NCBI GenBank assembly: GCA_004294265.1
Contig: REAG01000132.1
Coordinates: forward strand, 1-33,196
Source of the DNA: Cytophagales bacterium
Lineage (GTDB): Bacteria > Bacteroidota > Bacteroidia > Cytophagales > UBA9547
Reading direction: 5' to 3'
DNA length: 33,196 bases
Part shown: piece by piece, positions 13,828-22,429 of the stretch
Position numbering within the stretch: the first letter of the stretch is position 1
Layout of the letters: the number at the start of each line of letters is the position of its first letter
Program-made: the position numbers and the translations under genes
Notes under the pieces: generated by a model
Database searches by the model: none
Seen by the model: the letters and a program-made list of their open reading frames with translations, nothing else
What the model was told of the DNA's origin: nothing

Positions 13828-14988
13828 ATGATAATTAAACCTGCAAAAACATTAGAAGAAACCAAGGAATACTATTTTTCTATTAAGTTAAAAGAAATCA
13901 AAAAAATGCAAGAACAGGGCATTGACGTGATCAATGTGGGCATTGGAAGTCCTGATTTACCGCCTTCGGACAATACCATTCGCAAATTAATCGAAAGTGC
14001 TTCAAACCCAACCACGCATGGCTATCAAAGTTATGTGGGCTTAAAAGAATTTAGAAAAGGATTTGCCGATAAATATTTATCGCTCTATGGCGTAGATTTG
14101 AATGTAGATACAGAAGTATTGCCGCTTTTGGGTTCTAAAGAGGGAATTATGCACATTTCCTTAACTTTTCTTGATCCTGATGACGAAGTTTTAGTGCCTA
14201 ATCCTGGCTATCCAACCTATGCTTCGGCTTGTAAAATAGCAAAAGCAAAAGTAATAACCTATAATTTAATTGAAAAAAATAATTATTATCCTGATTTTGA
14301 AGAAATTGAAAAACAGGATTTAAGCAAAGTAAAATTAATGTTTTTGAATTACCCCAATATGCCTACGGGAGCACCCGCTACGGAGGAAGTTTTTAAAAAA
14401 TATATTGCTTTTGCTCACAAACACAAAATTTTATTGGTGCATGACAATCCATATTCCAGTATTTTAAATCATAATCAATTAAGTATTTTGGCATATCCTG
14501 GAGCTATGGAAGTGGCAATAGAGCTTAATTCGATGAGTAAATCGCACAACATGGCGGGCTGGAGAGTGGGGCTTGTGGTGGGAGCTGCAGATTATATTCA
14601 AAGTATTTTAAAGATAAAAAGTAATATAGATTCTGGGCATTTCTTACCGATTCAATTGGCGGCTGCTGAGGCTTGCAACAATACACCCGAATGGCATGCC
14701 AACCAAAACCGAATTTATGGCAAAAGAAGAGAAGTAGTTAGACAAATTTTGGAATATATTGGCTCTGATTACGACAAAGAACAAGTTGGAATGTTTATGT
14801 GGGGACGGATTCCTTCAAGATTTAAAAAGTCGGAAGATTTTACAGAATATTACTTGCATAAAACCCATGTTTTTATGACGCCAGGTTTTATTTTTGGTTC
14901 AAATGGAGAGGGATATTTGCGAATTTCACTTTGCACAAGCGAAGAAAGATTGAAAGAAGCCTTAGAAAGAATTAAAAATGATGGGTAA
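13828..14988 (+). CDS. PLP-dependent class I/II aminotransferase
   Basis: A 386-aa fold-type I aminotransferase. The PLP lysine is K238 in SMSKSHNMAGWR. HGYQSYVGLKEFR (64-76) is the substrate-side loop, and NYPNMPTG (174-181) stands in for NPNNPTG, with Asp206 in VHDNPYS. The overall form is close to LL-diaminopimelate aminotransferase (DapL) and related alanine/methionine aminotransferases (AlaC, MtnE-like). The exact amino acid cannot be told from sequence. It is followed after 19 bp by miaA on the same strand and probably shares its transcript. Confidence 0.85.
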   Translation: MIIKPAKTLEETKEYYFSIKLKEIKKMQEQGIDVINVGIGSPDLPPSDNTIRKLIESASNPTTHGYQSYVGLKEFRKGFADKYLSLYGVDLNVDTEVLPLLGSKEGIMHISLTFLDPDDEVLVPNPGYPTYASACKIAKAKVITYNLIEKNNYYPDFEEIEKQDLSKVKLMFLNYPNMPTGAPATEEVFKKYIAFAHKHKILLVHDNPYSSILNHNQLSILAYPGAMEVAIELNSMSKSHNMAGWRVGLVVGAADYIQSILKIKSNIDSGHFLPIQLAAAEACNNTPEWHANQNRIYGKRREVVRQILEYIGSDYDKEQVGMFMWGRIPSRFKKSEDFTEYYLHKTHVFMTPGFIFGSNGEGYLRISLCTSEERLKEALERIKNDG

Positions 14989-15007
14989 TGAAAAAAATTC
15001 TTAGATT

Positions 15008-15901
15008 TTGAAAAAAAAACTCATAATCATACTTGGTCCAACAGCAGTAGGCAAAACCGATGCAGCAATTAAATTGGCAACGGATTTAAAAACTGATATT
15101 ATCTCGGCTGATTCTCGGCAGTTTTATAAAGAAATGTCTATCGGAACAGCCAAACCAACCGAAACTCAACTCGCAACGGTTAAACATTATTTTATAAATA
15201 ATTTAAGTATAAATGATGATTACAGTTGTGGAGATTTTGAACGTGAAGTAATTGATAAACTTACTTTGTTGTTTGAAAAAAACGATTCAGTTGTGATGGT
15301 AGGCGGTTCAGGTTTGTTTTTAAAAGCAGTATGCGAGGGCATTGATGAAATGCCGCCAGAAGATAAAGAATTGAGAGCCAAATTGAACCTTCAGTTTCAA
15401 ACCGAAGGACTTTCAAACTTACTTTTACAACTCAAAAATCTTGACCCAGATTATTTTAATCAAATCGATCATCATAATTCCCAACGCATTATTAGGGCTT
15501 TGGAAGTTTGCATTAGCACTCAAAAACCTTATTCTAGTTTTAGAACAGGAAAAATCATTAAACGAGATTTTGAAATCATAAAAATAGGTTTAATGCTTGA
15601 TAGAGCTCTTTTATACAAACGAATAAATGAAAGAGTGGATATTATGTTAGAAAACGGACTCGAAAACGAAGCAAAATTTTTATATCCTTATAAAAATATA
15701 AATGCCCTCCAAACCGTTGGCTATCAGGAGTTTTTTGATTATTTTGACGATAAAATAACAAAGGAAAAAGCCATAGATTCTATCAAACAAAACACACGAA
15801 GATTTGCTAAAAGGCAAATGACTTGGTTTAATAAAGACAAAGAAATTCATTGGATGCATCCCGAAGATGCAGAACAAATTTTTAATTATGGGAACTCCTA
15901 A
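15008..15901 (+). CDS. miaA: tRNA dimethylallyltransferase
   Basis: A 297-aa enzyme that transfers dimethylallyl to A37 of tRNAs reading UNN codons. The P-loop is GPTAVGKT (10-17), followed by DSRQFYKEMSIGTAKPT and GGSGLFLKAVCEG. HHNSQRIIRALEV and KQNTRRFAKRQMTWF (near the C-terminus) complete the family pattern. The start is a TTG, since the nearby ATG at 14988 runs into a stop. The last residues (YGNS) and the stop codon are encoded by the first bases of a MITE-like element at 15890, so the original C-terminus was replaced. All catalytic parts are kept, so the enzyme should work. Confidence 0.93.
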   Translation: MKKKLIIILGPTAVGKTDAAIKLATDLKTDIISADSRQFYKEMSIGTAKPTETQLATVKHYFINNLSINDDYSCGDFEREVIDKLTLLFEKNDSVVMVGGSGLFLKAVCEGIDEMPPEDKELRAKLNLQFQTEGLSNLLLQLKNLDPDYFNQIDHHNSQRIIRALEVCISTQKPYSSFRTGKIIKRDFEIIKIGLMLDRALLYKRINERVDIMLENGLENEAKFLYPYKNINALQTVGYQEFFDYFDDKITKEKAIDSIKQNTRRFAKRQMTWFNKDKEIHWMHPEDAEQIFNYGNS

Positions 15902-16008
15902 AAACCTCAATTCCGTTGAAGCCCTCCTACTTGGATTCTGCGGTTTAGTAGCAGAAATTGGTTTGGGTGGTGCTTTTAAAAATAATATTGGGGTTTTTAG
16001 AGGTTCCC
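15890..16008 (+). mobile_element. 119-bp MITE-like element, copy 2, at the 3' end of miaA
   Basis: GGGAACTCCTAAAAACCTCA at the left and the complement of GGGGTTTTTAGAGGTTCCC at the right are imperfect terminal inverted repeats. TTAT directly flanks both ends, a possible 4-bp target duplication. About ten mismatches separate it from the copy at 9341-9459, present there in the opposite orientation. Confidence 0.82.
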
Positions 16009-16083
16009 TTATGCTTTATAAGAAATTTTATTTTACAATATTTCCTATTAATTCAAAAAGAACATTTCAACAAAAAAAAATAA

Positions 16084-17148
16084 TTATCTTAAAAAATCAC
16101 GAATAGCAACTTCTATTTTTTCAGATTCTATCAAAAAACCATCATGACCAAACAATGATTCTAAAAGAATCAATTTGGCATTTGGAATATGATTTTTCAG
16201 AAATTGTTGTTCCACAACTGGAAATAAAATATCAGTTGAAATGCTCATAATCAAAGTATTAGCTTTTACTAAAGAGAGGGCATTTTCTAAACTAATTCTA
16301 TTTCTGCCTACATTATGTGAGTCTAAAATCAAAGTTAAAGCCCAGTAAGAAAAAGCGTTAAATCTGTTTCCGAATTTTTGTCCTTGATATTTTTGGTAAG
16401 AAGCTGCCTTATAATTTCCAAGAGCATTAATATCATCTTTTTGAGTTTCATTGTAGGTTTCGTAACTTCTATATGATAGCAAAGCCATCGTTCGAGCAAC
16501 TTTCATGCCTTCAATTCCAGCATTTTCGTTAGAGAATTTCCAAGTTTGATCGGCACAAATTGCCATTCTTTGTGTTTCATTCAGAGCAATTCCCCAAGGC
16601 GAAGTGCGTGCGTTGGTTGCCATTAAAATTAGGTTTTTTATTAAATCTGGGCATGAAACCGCCCATTCTAAGGCTTGTTGTCCGCCTAAAGAACCACCAA
16701 TGCAAGTATGAATTTCAGATATTTGAAGATGCTTTCTTAATATTTCGAAAGTAGCAACAATATCACGCATAGAGATAGCAGGAAAGTCATGCAAATAATA
16801 TTTTCCATTCTTAGGATTTATGGACAATGGACCAGTACTTCCATAACAAGATCCTAAAACATTAACACATATAATAAAATGATTTTCGGGATTAAAAAGC
16901 TTGTTTTCGCCAAAAATTTGTCCCCACCAATTAAAAACTTTAGCATCACCAGTTAAGGCATGACAAACCCAAACGACATTGTTTTTTTTGGCATTATAAG
17001 TGCCATAAGTGGAATAATTTAATTCAAAACCTGGCAAAAACTCACCAGATTCAAGCTCAAAACGAGCATCAAATTTAAAAGTTAGATCTTCTGATTTCCA
17101 CGAAGGAATAACATTTTCTAAAACGTCTTTTTGAGAATTTACCAACAC
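16084..17148 (-). CDS. metX: Homoserine O-acetyltransferase
   Basis: A 354-aa alpha/beta-hydrolase-fold acyltransferase that activates homoserine with acetyl-CoA at the start of methionine synthesis. The nucleophile is S153 in GGSLGGQQALEW. D306 (STDILFPV) and H335 (GHDGFLIE) complete the triad. LTGDAKVFNWWG (65-76), NVLGSCYGSTGP and MAICADQTWK are further family motifs. Some family members use succinyl-CoA; the acyl donor cannot be decided by eye. A promoter with good -33/-7 spacing precedes it. It is divergent from the DUF1573 gene. Confidence 0.92.
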   Translation of the reverse strand: MLVNSQKDVLENVIPSWKSEDLTFKFDARFELESGEFLPGFELNYSTYGTYNAKKNNVVWVCHALTGDAKVFNWWGQIFGENKLFNPENHFIICVNVLGSCYGSTGPLSINPKNGKYYLHDFPAISMRDIVATFEILRKHLQISEIHTCIGGSLGGQQALEWAVSCPDLIKNLILMATNARTSPWGIALNETQRMAICADQTWKFSNENAGIEGMKVARTMALLSYRSYETYNETQKDDINALGNYKAASYQKYQGQKFGNRFNAFSYWALTLILDSHNVGRNRISLENALSLVKANTLIMSISTDILFPVVEQQFLKNHIPNAKLILLESLFGHDGFLIESEKIEVAIRDFLR

Positions 17149-17166
17149 ATTTTTTTAATTGGATTG

Positions 17167-17196
17167 CAAAAATACTATATTAAGTATTTTTTACAA
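17167..17196 (-). promoter_or_regulatory. Promoter of metX
   Basis: On the minus strand TTG (17194-17196) and TATTTTTG (17167-17174) are separated by 19 nt, the expected Bacteroidota spacing. An imperfect AATACT...AGTATT palindrome (17171-17188) lies between the boxes and could be an operator. Confidence 0.55.
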
Positions 17197-17302
17197 TATA
17201 AACTTGAATTAAAATCAAATATTAAAATTATTTTTTTAAATCAATACTTAAATACAACATATCAAAAAAAAATCCGTTTATAATATAAATTTATAAATAA
17301 TT

Positions 17303-17680
17303 ATGATTAGACAAATTTTAATAGTTTCCCTTTTATTTATAGGAGCAAATGCTTTTGCTCAAGCTGATTTTAAATTTGAAAAAACGGAATTTGATTTTGG
17401 CTCAGTTACAGAAAAAGACGACACTTTATGGTGTGATTTTAAATTCAAAAACATTGGCTCAGAACCTTTAATTATTTCGGAAATAAAAACTGCCTGTGAA
17501 TGTACATTGGCTGATTGGTCTAAAAAACCAGTAATGCCAGGAAAAGAAGGTGTAATTAAAGCTGGATATAAATACAAAGGCAAATCGGGAAATTACAATA
17601 AATCTTTAACTATTTTGGCAAATACATTGCCAGCTATGAGCCAATTAACTATCAAAGGTGTCATTTTAGCTCCAAAGTGA
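17303..17680 (+). CDS. DUF1573-family secreted protein
   Basis: A 125-aa protein with a signal peptide (MIRQILIVSLLFIGANAFAQ) and a single Ig-like (ASH/HYDIN-related) DUF1573 domain: FDFGSVTEKD, FKFKNIGSEPLIISEIKTAC, GKEGVIKAGY, then NKSLTILANT and the closing LTIKGVI. The paired cysteines of TACECT are a family hallmark. These small proteins are periplasmic or surface-exposed in Bacteroidota; the specific role is unknown. It stands alone between divergent metX and a convergent barrel-like gene. Confidence 0.82.
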   Translation: MIRQILIVSLLFIGANAFAQADFKFEKTEFDFGSVTEKDDTLWCDFKFKNIGSEPLIISEIKTACECTLADWSKKPVMPGKEGVIKAGYKYKGKSGNYNKSLTILANTLPAMSQLTIKGVILAPK

Positions 17681-17694
17681 TTTATTATTTTTTT

Positions 17695-17727
17695 AAAAAG
17701 TCTTAAATATAAAATTTTAGACTTTTT
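17695..17727. terminator. Bidirectional terminator between convergent genes
   Basis: AAAAAGTCT (17695-17703) and AGACTTTTT (17719-17727) form a stem with T-runs on both strands, lying in the 52-bp gap between two convergent genes. Confidence 0.6.
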
Positions 17728-17732
17728 AATTT

Positions 17733-18506
17733 TTACCAAATAGTTAATATTAAACCTATCGAAGCATAATGAAAATTAATTGATTGCCAATAGTTTTGAT
17801 ACATATAACCAGTTGTGATATAAGTTCCTCCATTTTCTCTTTCATTTAATTTATATGCCAATTGAATACCAAATTCAGTCCTAAAAGCATTAGTTCCACT
17901 AAAATTTGGTGCATATCGTCCTTGTAAAACACAAGAAATTTTTTCGGATAATTTAAAGTCAGAATTAAGTCCAAATTCTGTAAAATTTTCTTTTAAATAC
18001 ATATCTCTCGAAAACCCAATTCCTAATCTTAAATAAGTATTAAATTTTGAAATTAAATTGAATTGCAAAACTTGCCAATCTAAGGTAGCATAATTGCTTC
18101 TATTGAATTCGTGCAAATAAAAATACCTAATTTGCGTAGAAATTAAACCCCAATTTGCCCTAATTTCGGGTGTTGGTACAGCTGATGGGTAGGCAAATGA
18201 AGTGCCTAATTGAGGTAATAAATCAATAGACTTAATCCTCGGATTTGATTCTTGTCTTGAATTGATTAAAAATTTTTGATATTGAAAGAAACTTGCTATT
18301 GATTGATAAGAATATTGAAATAATTGAAACAAGATTAATGTATTTTGAAATGAATTATCTCTAGAATTTCTATTATTTCTGTTTGTATTTGTGTTTGAGC
18401 CTATATTATTTTGTTTAGATAACTTTTTTAAATCATCCGTTTGAGCAAACAAAAAATGAAAATGAAAAATGAAAATACAACAAAAATGAAATTTTGATTT
18501 TTGCAT
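17733..18506 (-). CDS. Outer-membrane-like protein of unknown function
   Basis: 257 aa. A hydrophobic, aromatic-rich signal peptide (CCIFIFHFHFLFAQ) is followed by an Asn/Ser/Arg-rich linker (GSNTNTNRNNRNSRDNS) and then alternating amphipathic strands (LRLGIGFSRDMYLKENFTEF, GLNSDFKL, FGIQLAYKLNERENGG) ending YASIGLILTIW. The terminal aromatic and strand pattern suggest an outer-membrane beta-barrel. I do not recognise a family. It is transcribed away from the MerR regulator 340 bp upstream, which may be its regulator, but nothing in the sequence proves this. Confidence 0.55.
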   Translation of the reverse strand: MQKSKFHFCCIFIFHFHFLFAQTDDLKKLSKQNNIGSNTNTNRNNRNSRDNSFQNTLILFQLFQYSYQSIASFFQYQKFLINSRQESNPRIKSIDLLPQLGTSFAYPSAVPTPEIRANWGLISTQIRYFYLHEFNRSNYATLDWQVLQFNLISKFNTYLRLGIGFSRDMYLKENFTEFGLNSDFKLSEKISCVLQGRYAPNFSGTNAFRTEFGIQLAYKLNERENGGTYITTGYMYQNYWQSINFHYASIGLILTIW

Positions 18507-18848
18507 TAAATTTTTAGTATTTAAGTATAAGATAATAAATGTATGATTACGAAAAAAAGAATTATAAAGATATTAATTTTTAAAATTCGTAGAGTTTTTG
18601 CAATAAAGAATTTTAATATCTTTTAAATGAAAAATAAATATTACTTAAATCTAAAGTTATATTTTATAATTATCGAATACTACAACATGCTGATTATTAA
18701 CTGATTATAAAATATTAAGTTAAAAAATCTAATGTATTATATAAAATTATTTAATTCAATAATGTGTATAAGTAAAAATAAATCAAACAAATACACTAAA
18801 AAATAATTTACACTTATAGGCTTATATTATAATAAGATTATTTCAGTT
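18507..18848. other. Divergent intergenic region, no gene seen
   Basis: This 342-bp stretch is over 80% A+T and has no convincing ORF, hairpin or consensus promoter. It lies between the divergent outer-membrane-like gene and the MerR/cobalamin regulator and should hold their promoters and any operator. I see no clear palindromic operator. Confidence 0.5.
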
Positions 18849-19733
18849 ATGAGTAATTATAGTATTAAAGATTTAGAAGTTTTATCGGGCATTAAAGCAC
18901 ATACCTTACGGATTTGGGAGCAAAGATACAATCTTATTGCCCCTTTAAGGTCTGATACTAACATTCGTCAGTATAATGGCGAAGATTTGAAGTTATTACT
19001 TAATGTATCGTTATTAAATGATAATGGCTATAAAATTTCTAAAATAGCCAGCATGACACATGATCAAGTAATAGAAGAAGTTATTTCTCTTACAGAAAAG
19101 AACTCTAAATTTTCGGATCAAATACATGCTCTAACCTTATCAATGATAGATATAGATGAGCCGAGATTTGAAAAAATAATATCTAAAAATATTCTTCAAC
19201 TCGGTTTAGAAAAAACAATGATTAACATCATTTATCCATTTTTTACAAAAATTGGATTGATGTGGCAAACGGGTTCTATCAATCCAGCTCAAGAACACTT
19301 TATTTCTAATTTAGTACGTCAAAAATTAATAGTAGCCATTGATGGACAATATAATATTTTGACTGAAAAAGCTAAAAAATTCTTGCTTTTTCTGTCAGAA
19401 GGAGAGTTGCATGAGTTGAGTTTACTTTTTACCCATTATATAGTTAAATCAAGAATGCAAAAATCCATCTATTTGGGTCAGTCGCTTCCATTTCAAGATT
19501 TACATAAAATTTATATATCGCATAAACCAGAATATATTGTTACTTCTATAACCTCAACTCCAAAAGAATGTTCTGTTCAAGATTATGTTTTGATGTTAGG
19601 TAATAGTTTTCCGAATAGTACAATTTTATTATCTGGCTATCAAGTGGTTGGTCAAGATTTAAAAATTACATCCAATACCATAATTTTAAATAAAATAGAT
19701 GACTTAATAGATCTTATTGAAGATATTAAGTAA
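18849..19733 (+). CDS. MerR-type regulator with cobalamin-binding domain (CarH/LitR-like)
   Basis: 294 aa. Residues 4-70 are a MerR winged helix (YSIKDLEVLSGIKAHTLRIW, EQRYNLI, then NIRQYNGEDL). Residues 100-160 are the helical B12-capping domain with the W-x9-EH signature (W139, E149, H150). Residues 175-294 are the Rossmann-like B12-binding domain. The lower-ligand histidine is kept (H188, GELHELS), while the usual D/ExHxxG ends in Ser191 instead of Gly. CarH/LitR proteins use adenosylcobalamin to repress genes in the dark and release them in light. No carotenoid or photolyase gene is in the window, so the targets are unknown. Confidence 0.82.
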   Translation: MSNYSIKDLEVLSGIKAHTLRIWEQRYNLIAPLRSDTNIRQYNGEDLKLLLNVSLLNDNGYKISKIASMTHDQVIEEVISLTEKNSKFSDQIHALTLSMIDIDEPRFEKIISKNILQLGLEKTMINIIYPFFTKIGLMWQTGSINPAQEHFISNLVRQKLIVAIDGQYNILTEKAKKFLLFLSEGELHELSLLFTHYIVKSRMQKSIYLGQSLPFQDLHKIYISHKPEYIVTSITSTPKECSVQDYVLMLGNSFPNSTILLSGYQVVGQDLKITSNTIILNKIDDLIDLIEDIK

Positions 19734-19743
19734 TAAAAATTAA

Positions 19744-20538
19744 TTATTCTTTTTTTTCAAATTTTTGTTTTACATTAAAAGGAAATTTCAATTCTTTATT
19801 TCCTGTTTCAACTTTTTGATGCTCAAGACCGATATAAAAATTTTGAAAACCATTTCTATTTTGATAACTCAAAGAAATTTTATTCAAATAAGCAAAAAAT
19901 GTAGTTGAATCTAATTTTTGAAAATTATCATAAATTATACTTAATTTATCATTAGTTTCTTTTTGCAATAATTCTATTCTATGCAATTCTAAGGTGCTAT
20001 TTTTAATGTAGTTTTCTATTATTGTTTCTTCTCTTGTTTGTTTTGTAAGAGTAAAACTAGTATCTATACAATCGTAAGAGCTATCACATTCTAAAACTTG
20101 ATAAGGAATATTTCCATATAAAATAGATTGAAGCATTTCGTAAGTTACATCCAAATTAAATCTTCTTTTTAAACCCTGATAAGAATAAGAATAATACTCT
20201 TTTTGTAATTTATTTATAAAATAAATGCTATCTTTTGTTAAAAGGCATCGAGCGGCTTCTATGCCTAGTGCAGCAGTTACAGAAATCCAAATGATAGAAT
20301 CTTTTTTTACTCTTATGTTTGCATTGGCATTAAAATTTTCAACTCCATCATGAAATTCTATTTTACTTTTGCAATTTAAGTAATTAAAATCAGCATGTTT
20401 AGCTTTGATAAGTTTACGAATTTTTCTTTTTACCTCAACTTTATATTCAGGTTCTGACATAGATTTTATTACTCTTTTTTTATGACAACTTACTGCCAAA
20501 AAAAGAAATATTAAAAATCCTAAAAATAGTTTATTCAT
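19744..20538 (-). CDS. DUF4292 (LolB-like) lipoprotein
   Basis: A 264-aa lipoprotein (signal ending LAVSCHKK, Cys18) matching DUF4292. The family hallmark is KKDSIIWISVTAALGIEAAR followed by LLTKDSIYFINK and YYSYSYQGL. DUF4292 is related to LolA/LolB lipoprotein carriers as I recall, so a role in outer-membrane or lipoprotein assembly is plausible but unproven. It overlaps the upstream TPR gene by 8 bp, so the two are translationally coupled. It converges on the MerR gene with a 10-bp gap. Confidence 0.8.
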   Translation of the reverse strand: MNKLFLGFLIFLFLAVSCHKKRVIKSMSEPEYKVEVKRKIRKLIKAKHADFNYLNCKSKIEFHDGVENFNANANIRVKKDSIIWISVTAALGIEAARCLLTKDSIYFINKLQKEYYSYSYQGLKRRFNLDVTYEMLQSILYGNIPYQVLECDSSYDCIDTSFTLTKQTREETIIENYIKNSTLELHRIELLQKETNDKLSIIYDNFQKLDSTTFFAYLNKISLSYQNRNGFQNFYIGLEHQKVETGNKELKFPFNVKQKFEKKE

Positions 20539-22258
20539 ATAATTTACTTTCAGAAATTTTCTTGTCTAAAAACTCGGAAGTTTCACCCATTATTTTTGCT
20601 TTTTTCCAGTATTTAATTGCATCATTTTTTTTGCCTAATTGAAATAAAACATCGCCATAATGTTCAACTATTGTTCCATTGTCGGACTTATCTACAATTT
20701 TTTCAAAAACATCAGCAGCACCTTTAAAATCTTTGAGGGCATATAAAATCCAAGCATAAGTATCTAAATAGGTGGCATTATCTGGATATTCTTTAATTAC
20801 TTTTTCACTCAACTTTTTTGCATAGTCTAATTTTTCTTTTCTTACAGAAAGGTAATAACTATAATTATTCATTACCAAATGGTTATTTTCATCCATTTTC
20901 AAAACCTCTTCAAAGGCTTCATCGGAGCGTTTGTAATCTTTTGCTCCATTGTAACTATCGCCAAGCATTGTAATAAATTGCAAGAGCATAGCTTTGTCGT
21001 TTAATGAGAGTTTTCTGCCTTCTTCAAAAGCAATAGTTGATTTTGAATAATTTTTTTTCATTTGATGTGCTAATCCATTATAAAACCAAAATAGGTTTTG
21101 ATTTGGAAAAACTTCTAAGGCTTTTTCTGAGTGCACGAGCATACTATCGTACAGCTGCAATTCATGATCTAAGATATTGATTTGTTGCCATATTTTGTAT
21201 TGAGTATTATCTATTTTTATTGATTTCAAGTAGTTTTCTAAGGCTTCTTTGTTTTTGGTTGCTATTGTTAAGATATCAGCATAAACAGCATAAGATCTAG
21301 AATCTGTAGGATGCGTTTTGATTAATTCTTGAGCTAAATTTAAGCATTGATTTTTAAGGCTTTCGTTAGGTAGTTGTCTGATTTTAGAAATGATAATATT
21401 TAATTTTGCTTCCATATTCATATTTTGATTTCTGAAAGCTTTTAATAGTAATAAATCTGAATTTATGCTATCACCTTTTGATCTATAAATGTCAGAAAGT
21501 GCCAAAACTCCAAATGCATTATCAGGGTCTTTTAGTAAAATTTGATTTACTAATTTTTCGGCTTCATCATATTTTTCATTGGAAAGCAACATTTCAATTT
21601 GAAGCATTACATACCTTTGTTCGTCAGGAAAAGCATCTATTAATTTTTTTCCTTCTTTAAGAGCTTCTTCTAACTTACCATTTTTAAGATGAATTTGTTG
21701 TTTGGCTGTTATTACTTCTTCAGTTACGCCAAAAGCTTTTTCTAATTTATCAAAACATTTAATTGCATCATCCAATTTATTGACTTGTAAAAACATATTT
21801 CCAAGTTCATAATTATACTCAACAGTATTTGGTACTTTTTTTATCAGATTTTGATATAATTTTATAGCTTCATTGAAGTTTTGTTTTTGGTCATAAATTT
21901 GTGCCAATAATTGGTAATAATATTTATTTTGATCGTTTAATTGAACTGCCTTTTCGGCATACATTTGGGCTTTGTACCAATTTCTTTGTTTAAAATAAAT
22001 TTGTGCTAACATGTAATTTGTGGCAGCACTTGTTGGATTTCCAGAGAGTGATTTCTCAAAATTTTGCACAGCTTTTCCATAATTTTCAACTGTAAATTCT
22101 TTTACACCTTCCGAAAAAGAATATTCAGCAAGTTGGCTTTTTGAAATATCTGCCGTTATATTTTTTTTCTTTTTAAAAAACGGAAAATCTGCTTTTGCAA
22201 ACAGTGAAAATATAAAAAGTAGAGATATTGTAAGTTTTATTTGCTTTTTGTTTATCAT
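20531..22258 (-). CDS. Secreted TPR-repeat protein
   Basis: A 575-aa protein with an N-terminal signal (MINKKQIKLTISLLFIFSLF, then AKA) and about ten tetratricopeptide repeats through most of its length (VENYGKAVQNFEKSLSGNP, NWYKAQMYAEKAVQLN, NFNEAIKLYQNLIKKVPN, and so on, to the C-terminal KNDAIKYWKKAKIMG). The TPR superhelix is a protein-binding scaffold. Its stable overlap with a DUF4292 lipoprotein suggests a periplasmic or outer-membrane complex. The partner is not evident. A -7 box (22301-22308) lies upstream. Confidence 0.85.
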   Translation of the reverse strand: MINKKQIKLTISLLFIFSLFAKADFPFFKKKKNITADISKSQLAEYSFSEGVKEFTVENYGKAVQNFEKSLSGNPTSAATNYMLAQIYFKQRNWYKAQMYAEKAVQLNDQNKYYYQLLAQIYDQKQNFNEAIKLYQNLIKKVPNTVEYNYELGNMFLQVNKLDDAIKCFDKLEKAFGVTEEVITAKQQIHLKNGKLEEALKEGKKLIDAFPDEQRYVMLQIEMLLSNEKYDEAEKLVNQILLKDPDNAFGVLALSDIYRSKGDSINSDLLLLKAFRNQNMNMEAKLNIIISKIRQLPNESLKNQCLNLAQELIKTHPTDSRSYAVYADILTIATKNKEALENYLKSIKIDNTQYKIWQQINILDHELQLYDSMLVHSEKALEVFPNQNLFWFYNGLAHQMKKNYSKSTIAFEEGRKLSLNDKAMLLQFITMLGDSYNGAKDYKRSDEAFEEVLKMDENNHLVMNNYSYYLSVRKEKLDYAKKLSEKVIKEYPDNATYLDTYAWILYALKDFKGAADVFEKIVDKSDNGTIVEHYGDVLFQLGKKNDAIKYWKKAKIMGETSEFLDKKISESKLYE

Positions 22259-22300
22259 TTTTAAAACGAAATTTATATTCTTTTTTTAGAAAAATATTTA

Positions 22301-22308
22301 CAAATTTA
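22301..22308 (-). promoter_or_regulatory. Candidate -7 box for the TPR-DUF4292 operon
   Basis: TAAATTTG on the minus strand, 42 nt ahead of the TPR start. A -33 TTG was not found. Confidence 0.4.
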
Positions 22309-22429
22309 ATTAAAATTCATTAATTTAAGTGAATTAAATAAAAAATGTAATTAAAGTTATAATTCTACTTTTTTTAATATTACGTAAATCAAAAATATAT
22401 TATTGATTTACCTTTTAAATAAAGTAATT

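Noticed and set aside
15867-16106. A 79-codon ORF across the miaA end and the MITE-like element
   Set aside because: It overlaps miaA and its body is the repeat element. About seven of ten differences between the two repeat copies change the residue, which argues against a selected protein.
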